Shown here: one piece after another, positions 1 through 5,110 of the stretch
Numbering within the stretch: the stretch's first letter is position 1
Layout of the letters: every line of letters begins with the position of its first letter
Assembly: GCA_964481445.1 (NCBI GenBank)
Contig: CAYZTQ010000097.1
Location: forward strand, 1-6,999
Direction of reading: 5' to 3'
From: UBA1038 sp964481445
Lineage (GTDB): Bacteria; Bacillota; Clostridia; Christensenellales; Aristaeellaceae
DNA: 6,999 nt
Notes under the pieces: model-generated
Told to the model about the DNA's origin: nothing
The model's input: only the letters and a program-made list of their open reading frames with translations
The model's database searches: none
Position numbers and translations under genes: made by a program

Positions 1-56
1 CTCCGCCACAGGCGGCGTTCAGTTTCGCCCCTTCCACCGCCCGGAGAGCGCAGCGA

Positions 57-107
57 AAAGGCGGATGGCCGGTTTCTCTCCCGTTGACAAACTTGGTTTG
101 TCAACGG
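57..107 (+). repeat. Dispersed palindromic repeat, left copy
   Basis: This 51-bp stretch matches the reverse complement of 6949-6999 at 49 of 51 positions; the only differences are T/C at 75 and 77. Its right half (81-107) is a perfect inverted repeat: a 12-bp arm CCGTTGACAAAC, a TTG loop, then the complementary arm. The repeat overlaps the last 7 bases of the rluD-like gene, so the TGA stop (complement of 101-103) lies in the palindrome. No T-run follows the hairpin on either strand, so it is not a standard intrinsic terminator. It may extend left of 57, but the other copy is cut by the window end. The biological role is unknown; it resembles REP-like intergenic repeats in form only. Confidence 0.85.
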
Positions 108-976
108 ATTAGGCCGAACACCGCTTCCGGCGGGGCCTCAAAACTGAGGCGCTCGCCCGTTACGGGGTGGGTGAAGGAAAGCCGCCAGGCGTGCAGCATC
201 AGGCGCGGGGCTTTGGGAATGCCGCGCGGGGCATAAAGCGGGTCGCCCAGCACCGGGTGGCCGATGGCGGCCATGTGCACGCGGATCTGGTGCGTGCGCC
301 CGGTGACGATGCGCACATCCAGCAGCGCGCGGTCGCTGCGCTGCTCCAGCACCTTCCAGCAGGTCAGGGCGCTGCGCCCGTCCGGGCGGGGGGCCATCTT
401 CTTTCTGTCCTTCAGGCTGCGGCCGATGGCAAGGTCGACGCTGCCCTCCTTTTCCTTCAACTGCCCGGCGACCACCGCCAGATAGTGCTTTTCTATTTTG
501 CGTTCGGCAAGCTGGCGCGACAGCGCGGCGTGGGCCTGATCGTTCTTGGCGACGATCAAGAGGCCGCTGGTATCCTTATCCAGTCTGTGCACGATGCCCG
601 GACGCTTTTCGCCGCCGATGCCGGACAGGCTGTCCAGGCGGTAAAGCAACGCGTTGACCAGCGTGCCCGATTCGTTGCCCGCGGCGGGGTGAACCACCAT
701 GCCGCAGGGTTTTACCACCACGGCGAGGGCGTCATCCTCAAAAAGCACGGAAATGGGGATATCCTCCGCCTGCGCGGCGCTTTCCGCCGTTTCAGGCACT
801 GATAATACCACCCGGTCTCCATTCTTTGGCTTGAAGGCAGGATGCATCACCACTTTGCCGTTCACGCTGCACTGCCCCTCCCGGATCAGGGCCGCCGCGC
901 GCGAGCGGGTCAGGGTATCCGAGGCAAGCAGCCTGTCCAGCCTTTCTTCCCGGCCCTCATAAAGAATCTCAGGCAT
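101..976 (-). CDS. rluD: RluA/RluD-family 23S rRNA pseudouridine synthase
   Basis: This 291-residue protein isomerises specific uridines to pseudouridine in RNA, most likely large-subunit rRNA, in the cytoplasm. An N-terminal S4 RNA-binding domain spans about residues 10-60 (start of the fold at EERLDRLLA). The catalytic domain carries HRLDKDTSG at 130-138, where D133 is the expected catalytic aspartate, and GRTHQIRVHMAAIGHPVLGD at 226-245. The ATG at 976 is chosen because GGGAGG sits 6 nt upstream and the S4 domain begins just after it; a longer in-frame extension to 1048 would only add residues encoded within lspA. The start overlaps the lspA stop by 8 nt, so the two are probably cotranscribed and translationally coupled. 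Length is normal for the family. The last codon and stop come from the palindromic repeat. The exact target uridine cannot be read from sequence; the symbol is by family and lspA linkage (compare YlyB of Bacillus). Confidence 0.93.
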   Translation of the reverse strand: MPEILYEGREERLDRLLASDTLTRSRAAALIREGQCSVNGKVVMHPAFKPKNGDRVVLSVPETAESAAQAEDIPISVLFEDDALAVVVKPCGMVVHPAAGNESGTLVNALLYRLDSLSGIGGEKRPGIVHRLDKDTSGLLIVAKNDQAHAALSRQLAERKIEKHYLAVVAGQLKEKEGSVDLAIGRSLKDRKKMAPRPDGRSALTCWKVLEQRSDRALLDVRIVTGRTHQIRVHMAAIGHPVLGDPLYAPRGIPKAPRLMLHAWRLSFTHPVTGERLSFEAPPEAVFGLIR

Positions 977-1412
977 GCGCGGCCTCCCTCGAAAACAGAA
1001 TCGAAAGGGCCCAAAGGCCGCAGCCCGCGACCACCGCGACATCCGCAAGGTTGAAGATGGGGAAGGGGATAAAGCTCAGCTCGATAAAATCGACCACATA
1101 GCCAAGCCGCAGCCTGTCGATCAGGTTGCCGGCGGCGCCGCCCAGCAGCAGGGCCAGCCCGACGCCCATCAGTCCCTTCGGACGCTTTCTCAGCATATAC
1201 CAGACAAGCCCCGCGGTCAGCGCGGCGCTCAGCAGCGGTATCAGCCAGGGCAGCTGCGAAAACAGGCTGAAGGCCGCGCCTGTGTTTCTGACCCCGCGCA
1301 GATGAATCAGCCCGGGAAGCAGAACGGAGGAGGCGTCCTTCAAAAAATGCTTGCTGATCTGGTCCAGCAGCGCGGTCAGACCCGCGATCAGGGCGGTGAA
1401 ATAAAGCGGCAT
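969..1412 (-). CDS. lspA: Lipoprotein signal peptidase (signal peptidase II)
   Basis: This 147-residue polytopic membrane protease removes signal peptides from prolipoproteins after diacylglyceryl modification of the lipobox cysteine. Family blocks are in the expected order: DQISK at 17-21, VRNTGAAFSLF at 41-51, GNLIDR at 95-100, then VVDFIE and FNLAD. The catalytic aspartate pair is D108 (in VVDFI) and D124 (in NLAD), by correspondence with the known LspA dyad. Four hydrophobic segments are visible, roughly at 2-15, 55-75, 83-98 and 122-140. The ATG at 1412 is chosen because AAAGGAGG lies 5 nt upstream; in-frame sequence further up to 1514 crosses the promoter and is not coding. It is the first gene of an lspA-rluD pair and is probably expressed from the extended -10 at 1437-1445. 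Nothing is missing or odd. Confidence 0.96.
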   Translation of the reverse strand: MPLYFTALIAGLTALLDQISKHFLKDASSVLLPGLIHLRGVRNTGAAFSLFSQLPWLIPLLSAALTAGLVWYMLRKRPKGLMGVGLALLLGGAAGNLIDRLRLGYVVDFIELSFIPFPIFNLADVAVVAGCGLWALSILFSREAAHA

Positions 1413-1436
1413 CGCGGCCTCCTTTCGGATGAGGGC

Positions 1437-1445
1437 ATTATAACA
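1437..1445 (-). promoter_or_regulatory. Extended -10 promoter for lspA-rluD
   Basis: The minus strand reads TGTTATAAT, a perfect TGnTATAAT extended -10. Transcription would start near 1430, giving a leader of about 18 nt that includes the AAAGGAGG of lspA. No good -35 is seen at 16-18 bp, as is common for extended -10 promoters. It stands back to back with the msrA promoter, 13 bp away. Confidence 0.6.
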
Positions 1446-1458
1446 CAGCCGCCGCCCG

Positions 1459-1467
1459 TGGTATAAT
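1459..1467 (+). promoter_or_regulatory. Extended -10 promoter for msrA
   Basis: The plus strand reads TGGTATAAT, a perfect TGnTATAAT. Transcription would begin near 1474, about 39 nt before the msrA ATG. The upstream -35 position falls on the opposing lspA -10 and matches consensus poorly (TTATAA at 1438-1443). Confidence 0.6.
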
Positions 1468-1512
1468 CTGTAAGCAGGGGCGATTCGTCTCTGTGAAGCG
1501 AGGGGGAAACAC

Positions 1513-1643
1513 ATGAAGACGATCTATTTTGCGGGCGGCTGTTTCTGGGGCATGGAGCACCTGATGTCCCTTGTGCCCGGCGTTGCGGACGCCCAGAGCG
1601 GCTACGCCAACGGCCATGCCGATCATCCCGATTACAGGCAGGT
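1513..1643 (+). CDS. msrA: Peptide-methionine (S)-S-oxide reductase MsrA, 5' part only
   Basis: Only the first 44 codons are present; the gene runs in frame into the N block. MsrA reduces methionine-S-sulfoxide in proteins or free methionine, repairing oxidative damage with electrons from thioredoxin. The visible part has the family signature GGCFWGMEH (residues 8-16), with C10 as the catalytic cysteine, followed by PGVADAQSGYANG (residues 22-34), as expected near the MsrA N-terminus. The ATG follows GAGGGGG with about 7 nt spacing. A complete MsrA is usually at least about 155-180 residues, so roughly 120 or more residues are missing. Whether the gene is MsrA alone or an MsrA-MsrB fusion cannot be told. 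It is divergent from lspA. Confidence 0.93.
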
Positions 1644-1743
1644 NNNNNNNNNNNNNNNNNNNNNNNNNNNNNNNNNNNNNNNNNNNNNNNNNNNNNNNNN
1701 NNNNNNNNNNNNNNNNNNNNNNNNNNNNNNNNNNNNNNNNNNN
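1644..1743. other. Assembly gap (100 Ns)
   Basis: Exactly 100 undetermined bases, the conventional placeholder for a scaffold join of unknown length. It separates the 5' part of msrA from the 3' part of the DUF1836 gene, which converge. The missing end of msrA alone should exceed 350 nt, so the true distance is almost certainly longer than 100 bp. Any open frame reading through the Ns is artificial. Confidence 0.99.
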
Positions 1744-2262
1744 TCTGTCTTTCTTTTCTTCTTTCTTTGCCGCTTCTTCCTGCCCGGCCATGGCGAGCAG
1801 CCGGTCGGCCATCAGGCAGCTCGCGGCGGCGCGCAGAGCATAATGAAGCGCCAGCTCCTTCAGGTTGCCGTCATCTTTTTCCTGCAGCTGCTCCGCCTCC
1901 CTGTCCAGCGCCTGCTTGAGGCTGCCGGAAAAGGCGGCGTAGCCCTCCTGACTGCCCGCGCTCAGCAGCTGCCGCACCTGCTGCATGGGCAGCACCCGCT
2001 TGAGTACGCAGGCCATCATCAGCGCGGAAAGCTGCTCGCGCGCGTAGCGCTTGTTGACGGGGCGGGGCACAAGGCCATCCTTCACATAGTTGTTGATGAT
2101 GGAACGGGTGACGATGCCGCCCTCGTTCTCCCCCTGAAACAGGGCCAGCTGCCGTTCCAGATAGGTGACCACCTGATCCATATACAGTTCGATATCCGGC
2201 ATGCTGTCCCATTTGACAGGCTGCCAGGCCTCAATATCACCCTTCAGCGTTTCGATATCCAT
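1744..2262 (-). CDS. DUF1836 family MerR-like HTH protein, C-terminus lost in gap
   Basis: The first 173 codons are visible; the 3' end lies in the N block and no stop is seen. The protein matches the DUF1836 pattern from memory: MPDIELYMDQVVTYLE at 21-36, then SIINNYVKDGLVPRPVNKRY at 54-73, the helix-turn-helix and wing resembling MerR-type DNA-binding heads, then a helical region to about 150. The visible end is lysine/glutamate rich (AAKKEEKKDR), typical of a tail, so little may be missing. The ATG at 2262 is supported by AAGGGAG about 8 nt upstream. The biochemical role of DUF1836 proteins is not established; DNA binding is inferred from the fold. It is divergent from the SGNH hydrolase, and a 21-bp palindrome in the shared intergenic region could be its binding site. 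Confidence 0.85.
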
Positions 2263-2291
2263 CCGTTTTCTCCCTTGCTGTTGCTGCAATC

Positions 2292-2321
2292 AGTGTAGCA
2301 CATGCTTCCCTATACTGTCGA
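2292..2321 (-). promoter_or_regulatory. Candidate promoter for the DUF1836 gene
   Basis: The minus strand has TCGACA (complement of 2316-2321, 5 of 6 to TTGACA), an 18-bp spacer and TACACT (complement of 2292-2297, 4 of 6 to TATAAT). The start would be near 2285, about 23 nt before the ATG. The match is moderate and unsupported by other data. Confidence 0.4.
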
Positions 2322-2339
2322 CAACCTGCGCACATACGC

Positions 2340-2368
2340 TTGACATAATAAATAAAAATGGTTAACAT
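2340..2368 (+). promoter_or_regulatory. Promoter for the SGNH hydrolase
   Basis: A perfect TTGACA (2340-2345), 17-bp spacer and TAACAT (2363-2368, 4 of 6) lie in an AT-rich island within otherwise GC-rich DNA. Predicted start is near 2375, about 26 nt before the ATG. The -10 overlaps the palindrome at 2365-2385. Confidence 0.6.
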
Positions 2369-2385
2369 AGTTTTATAAACTATGT
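2365..2385. promoter_or_regulatory. Perfect 21-bp palindrome, candidate operator
   Basis: ACATAGTTT and AAACTATGT are perfect 9-bp inverted arms around TAT. The site covers the -10 and predicted transcription start of the SGNH gene, where a bound protein would block RNA polymerase. It is AT-rich and has no following T-run, so it is unlikely to be a terminator. The divergent DUF1836 gene is the nearest candidate for the binding protein; that link is inference. Confidence 0.55.
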
Positions 2386-2387
2386 AA

Positions 2388-2395
2388 GGCGGTGA
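2388..2395 (+). promoter_or_regulatory. Ribosome binding site deciding the SGNH start
   Basis: GGCGGTGA differs from the ideal GGAGGTGA at one base and ends 5 nt before the ATG at 2401. It contains the alternative in-frame GTG at 2392, which is therefore more likely part of the binding site than a start codon. Confidence 0.55.
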
Positions 2396-2400
2396 AAGGC

Positions 2401-3117
2401 ATGGACGTTCACTCCATCCAAATCTGGGGAGATTCGGTGCTCAAGGGCGTTTTCTTTGATGAGGCGCGCAGCCGCTACGCCATTGTGCGCGATAACGCGG
2501 TACGGCTTCTGGGGCAGGCGCTGAAGCTGCCCATCATAAACCGCTGCGCGATGGGGCGCACCGCGCCCGAGGGGCTCAGCGAGCTGGAAAAGGAGGAGAC
2601 GCCGCTTGACGGCGCGCTGGTATTGATTGAGTACGGCGGCAACGACTGCGATATGGATTGGGCCGCGGTGTCGGAAAACCCGCAGGCGGAGCATCTGCCG
2701 AAAACGCTGCCGGAGCAGTTTGAGAAAGCCCTGCGCGCGATGGCGGAGCTGGTCAGAAGCCGCGGCGGCCTGCCGGTCATCAGCACGCTGCCGCCTCTTC
2801 ACGCGCAGCGCTATTTCGACTGGGTCAGCCGCGGCCTGTCGCGCGACAACATCCTGAGGTTCCTGGGCGGGGCGGCTTCACGCATCTACCGCTGGCAGGA
2901 ACTGTATTCGGACATCGCCCTGCGCGCCGCGGCCGAAATCGGCTGCGCCTGCCTGTCGCTGCGCGAGTATTTTCTTGAAAATCTGGTCGATCAGGATATC
3001 TACAGCCTGGACGGCATCCACCTCAACGAGCAGGGGCAGAGGATGATGGCCGAGGCCGCGCTGCGCGCCATCAAAAGGCAGCTGCCGCAGCTTCTGCCCG
3101 CGGCGGAGACATGCTGA
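2401..3117 (+). CDS. SGNH/GDSL-type hydrolase
   Basis: This 238-residue protein is a predicted serine esterase/lipase-like hydrolase; the substrate is unknown. All four SGNH blocks are visible: GDS at 10-12 (nucleophile S12), G52 in MGRTAPEG (oxyanion glycine), GGND at 79-82 (oxyanion N81), and DGIHLNEQG at 204-212 with D204 and H207 as the remaining triad residues. The helical C-terminus (LNEQGQRMMAEAAL) is typical. There is no signal peptide or membrane segment, so it is probably cytoplasmic; SGNH proteins of this kind often deacylate small metabolites or carbohydrates, but this is not shown here. It has its own promoter under a palindrome and is divergent from the DUF1836 gene. Its stop is only 9 nt from the stop of the convergent MFS gene. 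Confidence 0.9.
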   Translation: MDVHSIQIWGDSVLKGVFFDEARSRYAIVRDNAVRLLGQALKLPIINRCAMGRTAPEGLSELEKEETPLDGALVLIEYGGNDCDMDWAAVSENPQAEHLPKTLPEQFEKALRAMAELVRSRGGLPVISTLPPLHAQRYFDWVSRGLSRDNILRFLGGAASRIYRWQELYSDIALRAAAEIGCACLSLREYFLENLVDQDIYSLDGIHLNEQGQRMMAEAALRAIKRQLPQLLPAAETC

Positions 3118-3126
3118 TCGGAAGCC

Positions 3127-4344
3127 CTACGCCTCTTTAATCGCTTCCTCCTGCCGCTTCCTTTTGACGCAGACGGAATAGAAGAAGATGGCGAGGATCT
3201 GCGCCAGCACGGAGACGATCACCAGCCCCAATACGCTGGTATCATAGAGCCAGCCCAGCAGCCAGCTGCCGAGGAACCAGGCGACACCAAAGCCCGTCTC
3301 GAAGATGCCGAAGCCCGTGCTGCGCATGCTTTTGGGGATGATGCCGGTGACCGCGGCCTTCATGATGCTTTCCTGCGCGCCCATGCCGATGCCCCACAGC
3401 ACGATGCCGATCCCGATCATCCATGGGTTGTTTGTCAAAAAGGCAAAGCAGGAGAAGAAGGCGCTGCATAGCGTTGAAATCATCAGCGCCTTCAGGCCGG
3501 CCTTGTCGTAGAGCCAGCCGAAAAACAGCGCCGCGAAAGCATCCACGGCCATCGCACCCGCGTAGAGCAGGCTGAGGGTGGAGGCGGGGAAGGCCTGCGC
3601 CTTTGCCGCGTGCAGCGTGATGAGCGCGAAATCGGCAAAGCCGAAGGCGAACAGGCAGATGGCGATCATGTAAAACAGGAAAGAGCGCTCGAGGCGAAGG
3701 GAGGTTTTCTCATCCTTCGCCTTTTCAAACATCTCCGGGTGTGGATATCTGATTTTGGCAAAAACAATCAGGCTGATGGTAATCAGCGCCGGGATGCCGA
3801 GGAAGGCGAAGCTGAGCCTGTAGGTTTCAAACCGGCTGCCCTCCGGGCGGGAAAAGCCGATGGCAAACAGAATGACGGGGCCCAGAAAGGCGCCCAGCTG
3901 ATCCAGAAACTCCTGATAGGCAAAGCCCTTGCCGGTGCCGATCTCGCTGGCGGCGAAGCTGACCAGCGTGTTCTTGGCAGGCTTTTTGACGGCCTTGCCG
4001 ATTCGCTCAAGGATGATCAGCCCGCAGGCGATCACCCAGCCGTTTTGCGGCACGAGCGCGAGGCCGGGGATGGCCAGCACCTGAATGCCGTAGCCCAGGA
4101 TGGTCAGCGTCCAGTACTTCTTTGTTTTGTCGGCCAGAAAGCCGGAGAGCAGCCGCAGCGAGTAGCCGCACAGCTCGCCGACGCCGGCCACAAAGCCGAT
4201 GGTCGCGCCGGAGGCGCCCACGAGGTTCAGGTAATCGCCCAGCACGCTGCGCGCCCCCTCGTGCGTCATATCGGAAAACAGGCTGACAATGCCCATCAGG
4301 GTCAGAAACATCAGGGCGCCGGACGCGGCTTTGCGCTGATTCAC
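3127..4344 (-). CDS. MFS transporter (12 transmembrane segments)
   Basis: This roughly 405-residue inner-membrane protein is a major facilitator superfamily secondary transporter. Two six-helix halves are joined by a charged loop near residues 196-224. MFS motif A variants follow helix 2 (SGFLADKTKKYW, about 67-78) and recur in the second half (FGWLYDKAGLKALM, about 275-288). The N-terminal SDMTHEGARSVLGDYL and the segment ERIGKAVKKPAKNT are characteristic of one conserved MFS subfamily of unknown substrate. I prefer GTG at 4344 because GGAGATGAT ends 4 nt upstream; ATG codons at 4362 and 4353 lie in or before that site and lack their own. Using 4362 would add six residues. The C-terminus is basic and cytoplasmic (KRKRQEEAIKEA). 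Drug efflux or sugar/organic acid transport are both possible. Confidence 0.9.
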   Translation of the reverse strand: MNQRKAASGALMFLTLMGIVSLFSDMTHEGARSVLGDYLNLVGASGATIGFVAGVGELCGYSLRLLSGFLADKTKKYWTLTILGYGIQVLAIPGLALVPQNGWVIACGLIILERIGKAVKKPAKNTLVSFAASEIGTGKGFAYQEFLDQLGAFLGPVILFAIGFSRPEGSRFETYRLSFAFLGIPALITISLIVFAKIRYPHPEMFEKAKDEKTSLRLERSFLFYMIAICLFAFGFADFALITLHAAKAQAFPASTLSLLYAGAMAVDAFAALFFGWLYDKAGLKALMISTLCSAFFSCFAFLTNNPWMIGIGIVLWGIGMGAQESIMKAAVTGIIPKSMRSTGFGIFETGFGVAWFLGSWLLGWLYDTSVLGLVIVSVLAQILAIFFYSVCVKRKRQEEAIKEA

Positions 4345-4348
4345 TTTT

Positions 4349-4357
4349 ATCATCTCC
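4349..4357 (-). promoter_or_regulatory. Ribosome binding site favouring a GTG start for the MFS gene
   Basis: On the minus strand GGAGATGAT matches the anti-Shine-Dalgarno complement GGAGGTGAT at 8 of 9 positions and is followed by AAAA and then GTG (4342-4344). The ATG at 4351-4353 is inside this site, and the ATG at 4360-4362 has no comparable site upstream. Confidence 0.6.
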
Positions 4358-4383
4358 CGCATTTGTACTCGTTAGCATCCCTG

Positions 4384-4389
4384 ATTATA
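4384..4389 (-). promoter_or_regulatory. -10 element for the MFS gene
   Basis: A perfect TATAAT on the minus strand, preceded by GTG. Start is predicted near 4377, about 33 nt before the GTG start. No recognisable -35 exists at 16-18 bp; that position is occupied by the stem and T-tract of the upstream terminator. Confidence 0.45.
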
Positions 4390-4402
4390 CACCCGAAAAC
4401 GC

Positions 4403-4429
4403 AAAAATCCGCCTGAAAGTATCAGGCGG
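4403..4429 (-). terminator. Intrinsic terminator of the small membrane protein gene
   Basis: On the minus strand CCGCCTGA and TCAGGCGG form an 8-bp perfect stem with a 5-nt loop, followed by ATTTTTGC. It lies about 18 nt after the TAG of the membrane protein gene (4447) and just before the MFS promoter, insulating the two same-strand genes. Confidence 0.88.
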
Positions 4430-4446
4430 TTCTCAAAATCGTCAGC

Positions 4447-4935
4447 CTATTGGAAATGCCTGGTTCCGGGCGGGGGCGCCTGCCGCCTGATCGAGCGGCG
4501 GCGCTTTTTCAGGTAGTAATAGAAGGCAAGGTTGAGCAGGCTGCCGAGCGTTACAAGCAGCAGCGGCAGAAACTTGAGCATCTGCCAGACGCTGGCAGAA
4601 AACAGGGCTCTTGCCTCCACCTGCTGCCAGAGCAGCAGAGCGCACAGAGGCAGGATCAGGTAAGCGCTGAGCGGCCTTGCGCTGAGCAGCAGGGCCAGCA
4701 GCCCCACGATGACGCAGCCCAGCAAAAACAGCGGCGTCTTCAGCGCCTCGATATACTCGTACCTGAACAGTACGTCCATCAGGGACGCCTTCAAATCCAG
4801 CGCCATCAGGCGCACGGTGTTGGTGGTCTTGGTCAGGGTGTCCCAGCGCACGGAGAGCTCATACCCCGCCCAGATCATCAGCGCCAGCGCGCCCCACAGC
4901 AGCATCTTCTTTCCCGCCTCGCGCAGCGTATGCAA
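4447..4935 (-). CDS. Small polytopic membrane protein of unknown function
   Basis: I do not recognise this 162-residue protein. Hydrophobic segments at about 11-27, 67-85, 89-104 and 119-141 suggest four transmembrane helices. A polar, amphipathic region (28-66) follows the first helix, and the C-terminus is basic (KKRRRSIRRQ at 143-152), so it is probably cytoplasmic by the positive-inside rule. No catalytic motif or metal site is evident. The start is TTG, chosen because AAGGAGG lies 9 nt upstream; the next ATG (4905) has only a weak site and would remove the basic lead-in of helix 1. It has its own promoter and terminator, so it is a monocistronic unit, divergent from the AEC transporter gene. 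Confidence 0.75.
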   Translation of the reverse strand: MHTLREAGKKMLLWGALALMIWAGYELSVRWDTLTKTTNTVRLMALDLKASLMDVLFRYEYIEALKTPLFLLGCVIVGLLALLLSARPLSAYLILPLCALLLWQQVEARALFSASVWQMLKFLPLLLVTLGSLLNLAFYYYLKKRRRSIRRQAPPPGTRHFQ

Positions 4936-4944
4936 TCGCCCCCG

Positions 4945-4951
4945 CCTCCTT
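4945..4951 (-). promoter_or_regulatory. Ribosome binding site supporting a TTG start
   Basis: AAGGAGG on the minus strand, 9 nt before the TTG at 4935. No ATG or GTG in frame is closer, so it supports the rare start codon of the small membrane protein. Confidence 0.6.
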
Positions 4952-4978
4952 CGACAGATCCTGCGGCTTTAGAATTTC

Positions 4979-5007
4979 AGTGTACGGAGCGGGGTCGGCT
5001 TTGTCAA
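4979..5007 (-). promoter_or_regulatory. Promoter for the small membrane protein gene
   Basis: The minus strand has a perfect TTGACA (complement of 5002-5007), a 17-bp spacer and TACACT (complement of 4979-4984, 4 of 6). The start would be near 4972, giving a leader of about 37 nt. The -35 sits in the centre of the GC-rich inverted repeat at 4989-5018. Confidence 0.6.
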
Positions 5008-5018
5008 CAAGGCCCCGC
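4989..5018. repeat. GC-rich inverted repeat around a -35 element
   Basis: GCGGGG (4989-4994) and CCCCGC (5013-5018) are perfect arms, extendable inward by a T-G wobble and one C-G pair. The loop holds the TTGACA of the minus-strand promoter. There is no T-run on either side, so it is not a terminator; it may be a regulatory site or chance. Confidence 0.35.
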
Positions 5019-5052
5019 CGCTGCAAAAACAATAAAGAAGCCGCTGAAACGA

Positions 5053-5081
5053 TTTACATTGCGCGCGTCATTGAGTATAGT
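5053..5081 (+). promoter_or_regulatory. Promoter for the AEC transporter gene
   Basis: TTTACA (5053-5058, 5 of 6), a 17-bp spacer and TATAGT (5076-5081, 5 of 6). The start would be near 5088, about 23 nt before the ATG. This is among the best -35/-10 matches in the window. Confidence 0.7.
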
Positions 5082-5110
5082 GGTGAGGATTTGCGGACTT
5101 GGGAGGGCGT

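Noticed and set aside
81..107. TTGACA hexamers in the palindromic repeat as promoter -35 elements
   Set aside because: No -10 match at 16-18 bp downstream in the orientations checked at either copy; the hexamers arise from the palindrome.
167..802. Long plus-strand open frame opposite the pseudouridine synthase gene
   Set aside because: It is antisense to a clear family member, lacks any recognisable domain and is expected from GC-rich codon use.
1438..2298. Open frames on both strands that read through the N block
   Set aside because: They join unrelated sequence across undetermined bases; only the flanking parts that match msrA and DUF1836 are real.
3072..3097. Possible minus-strand terminator for the MFS gene inside the SGNH 3' end (GGCAG/CTGCC then TTTT)
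   Set aside because: Short stem with internal mismatches in coding sequence; not convincing.
3610..4416. Plus-strand open frame of about 268 codons opposite the MFS gene
   Set aside because: Low-complexity, Gln/Gly/Ala-rich translation with no domain; shadow of the MFS coding strand.
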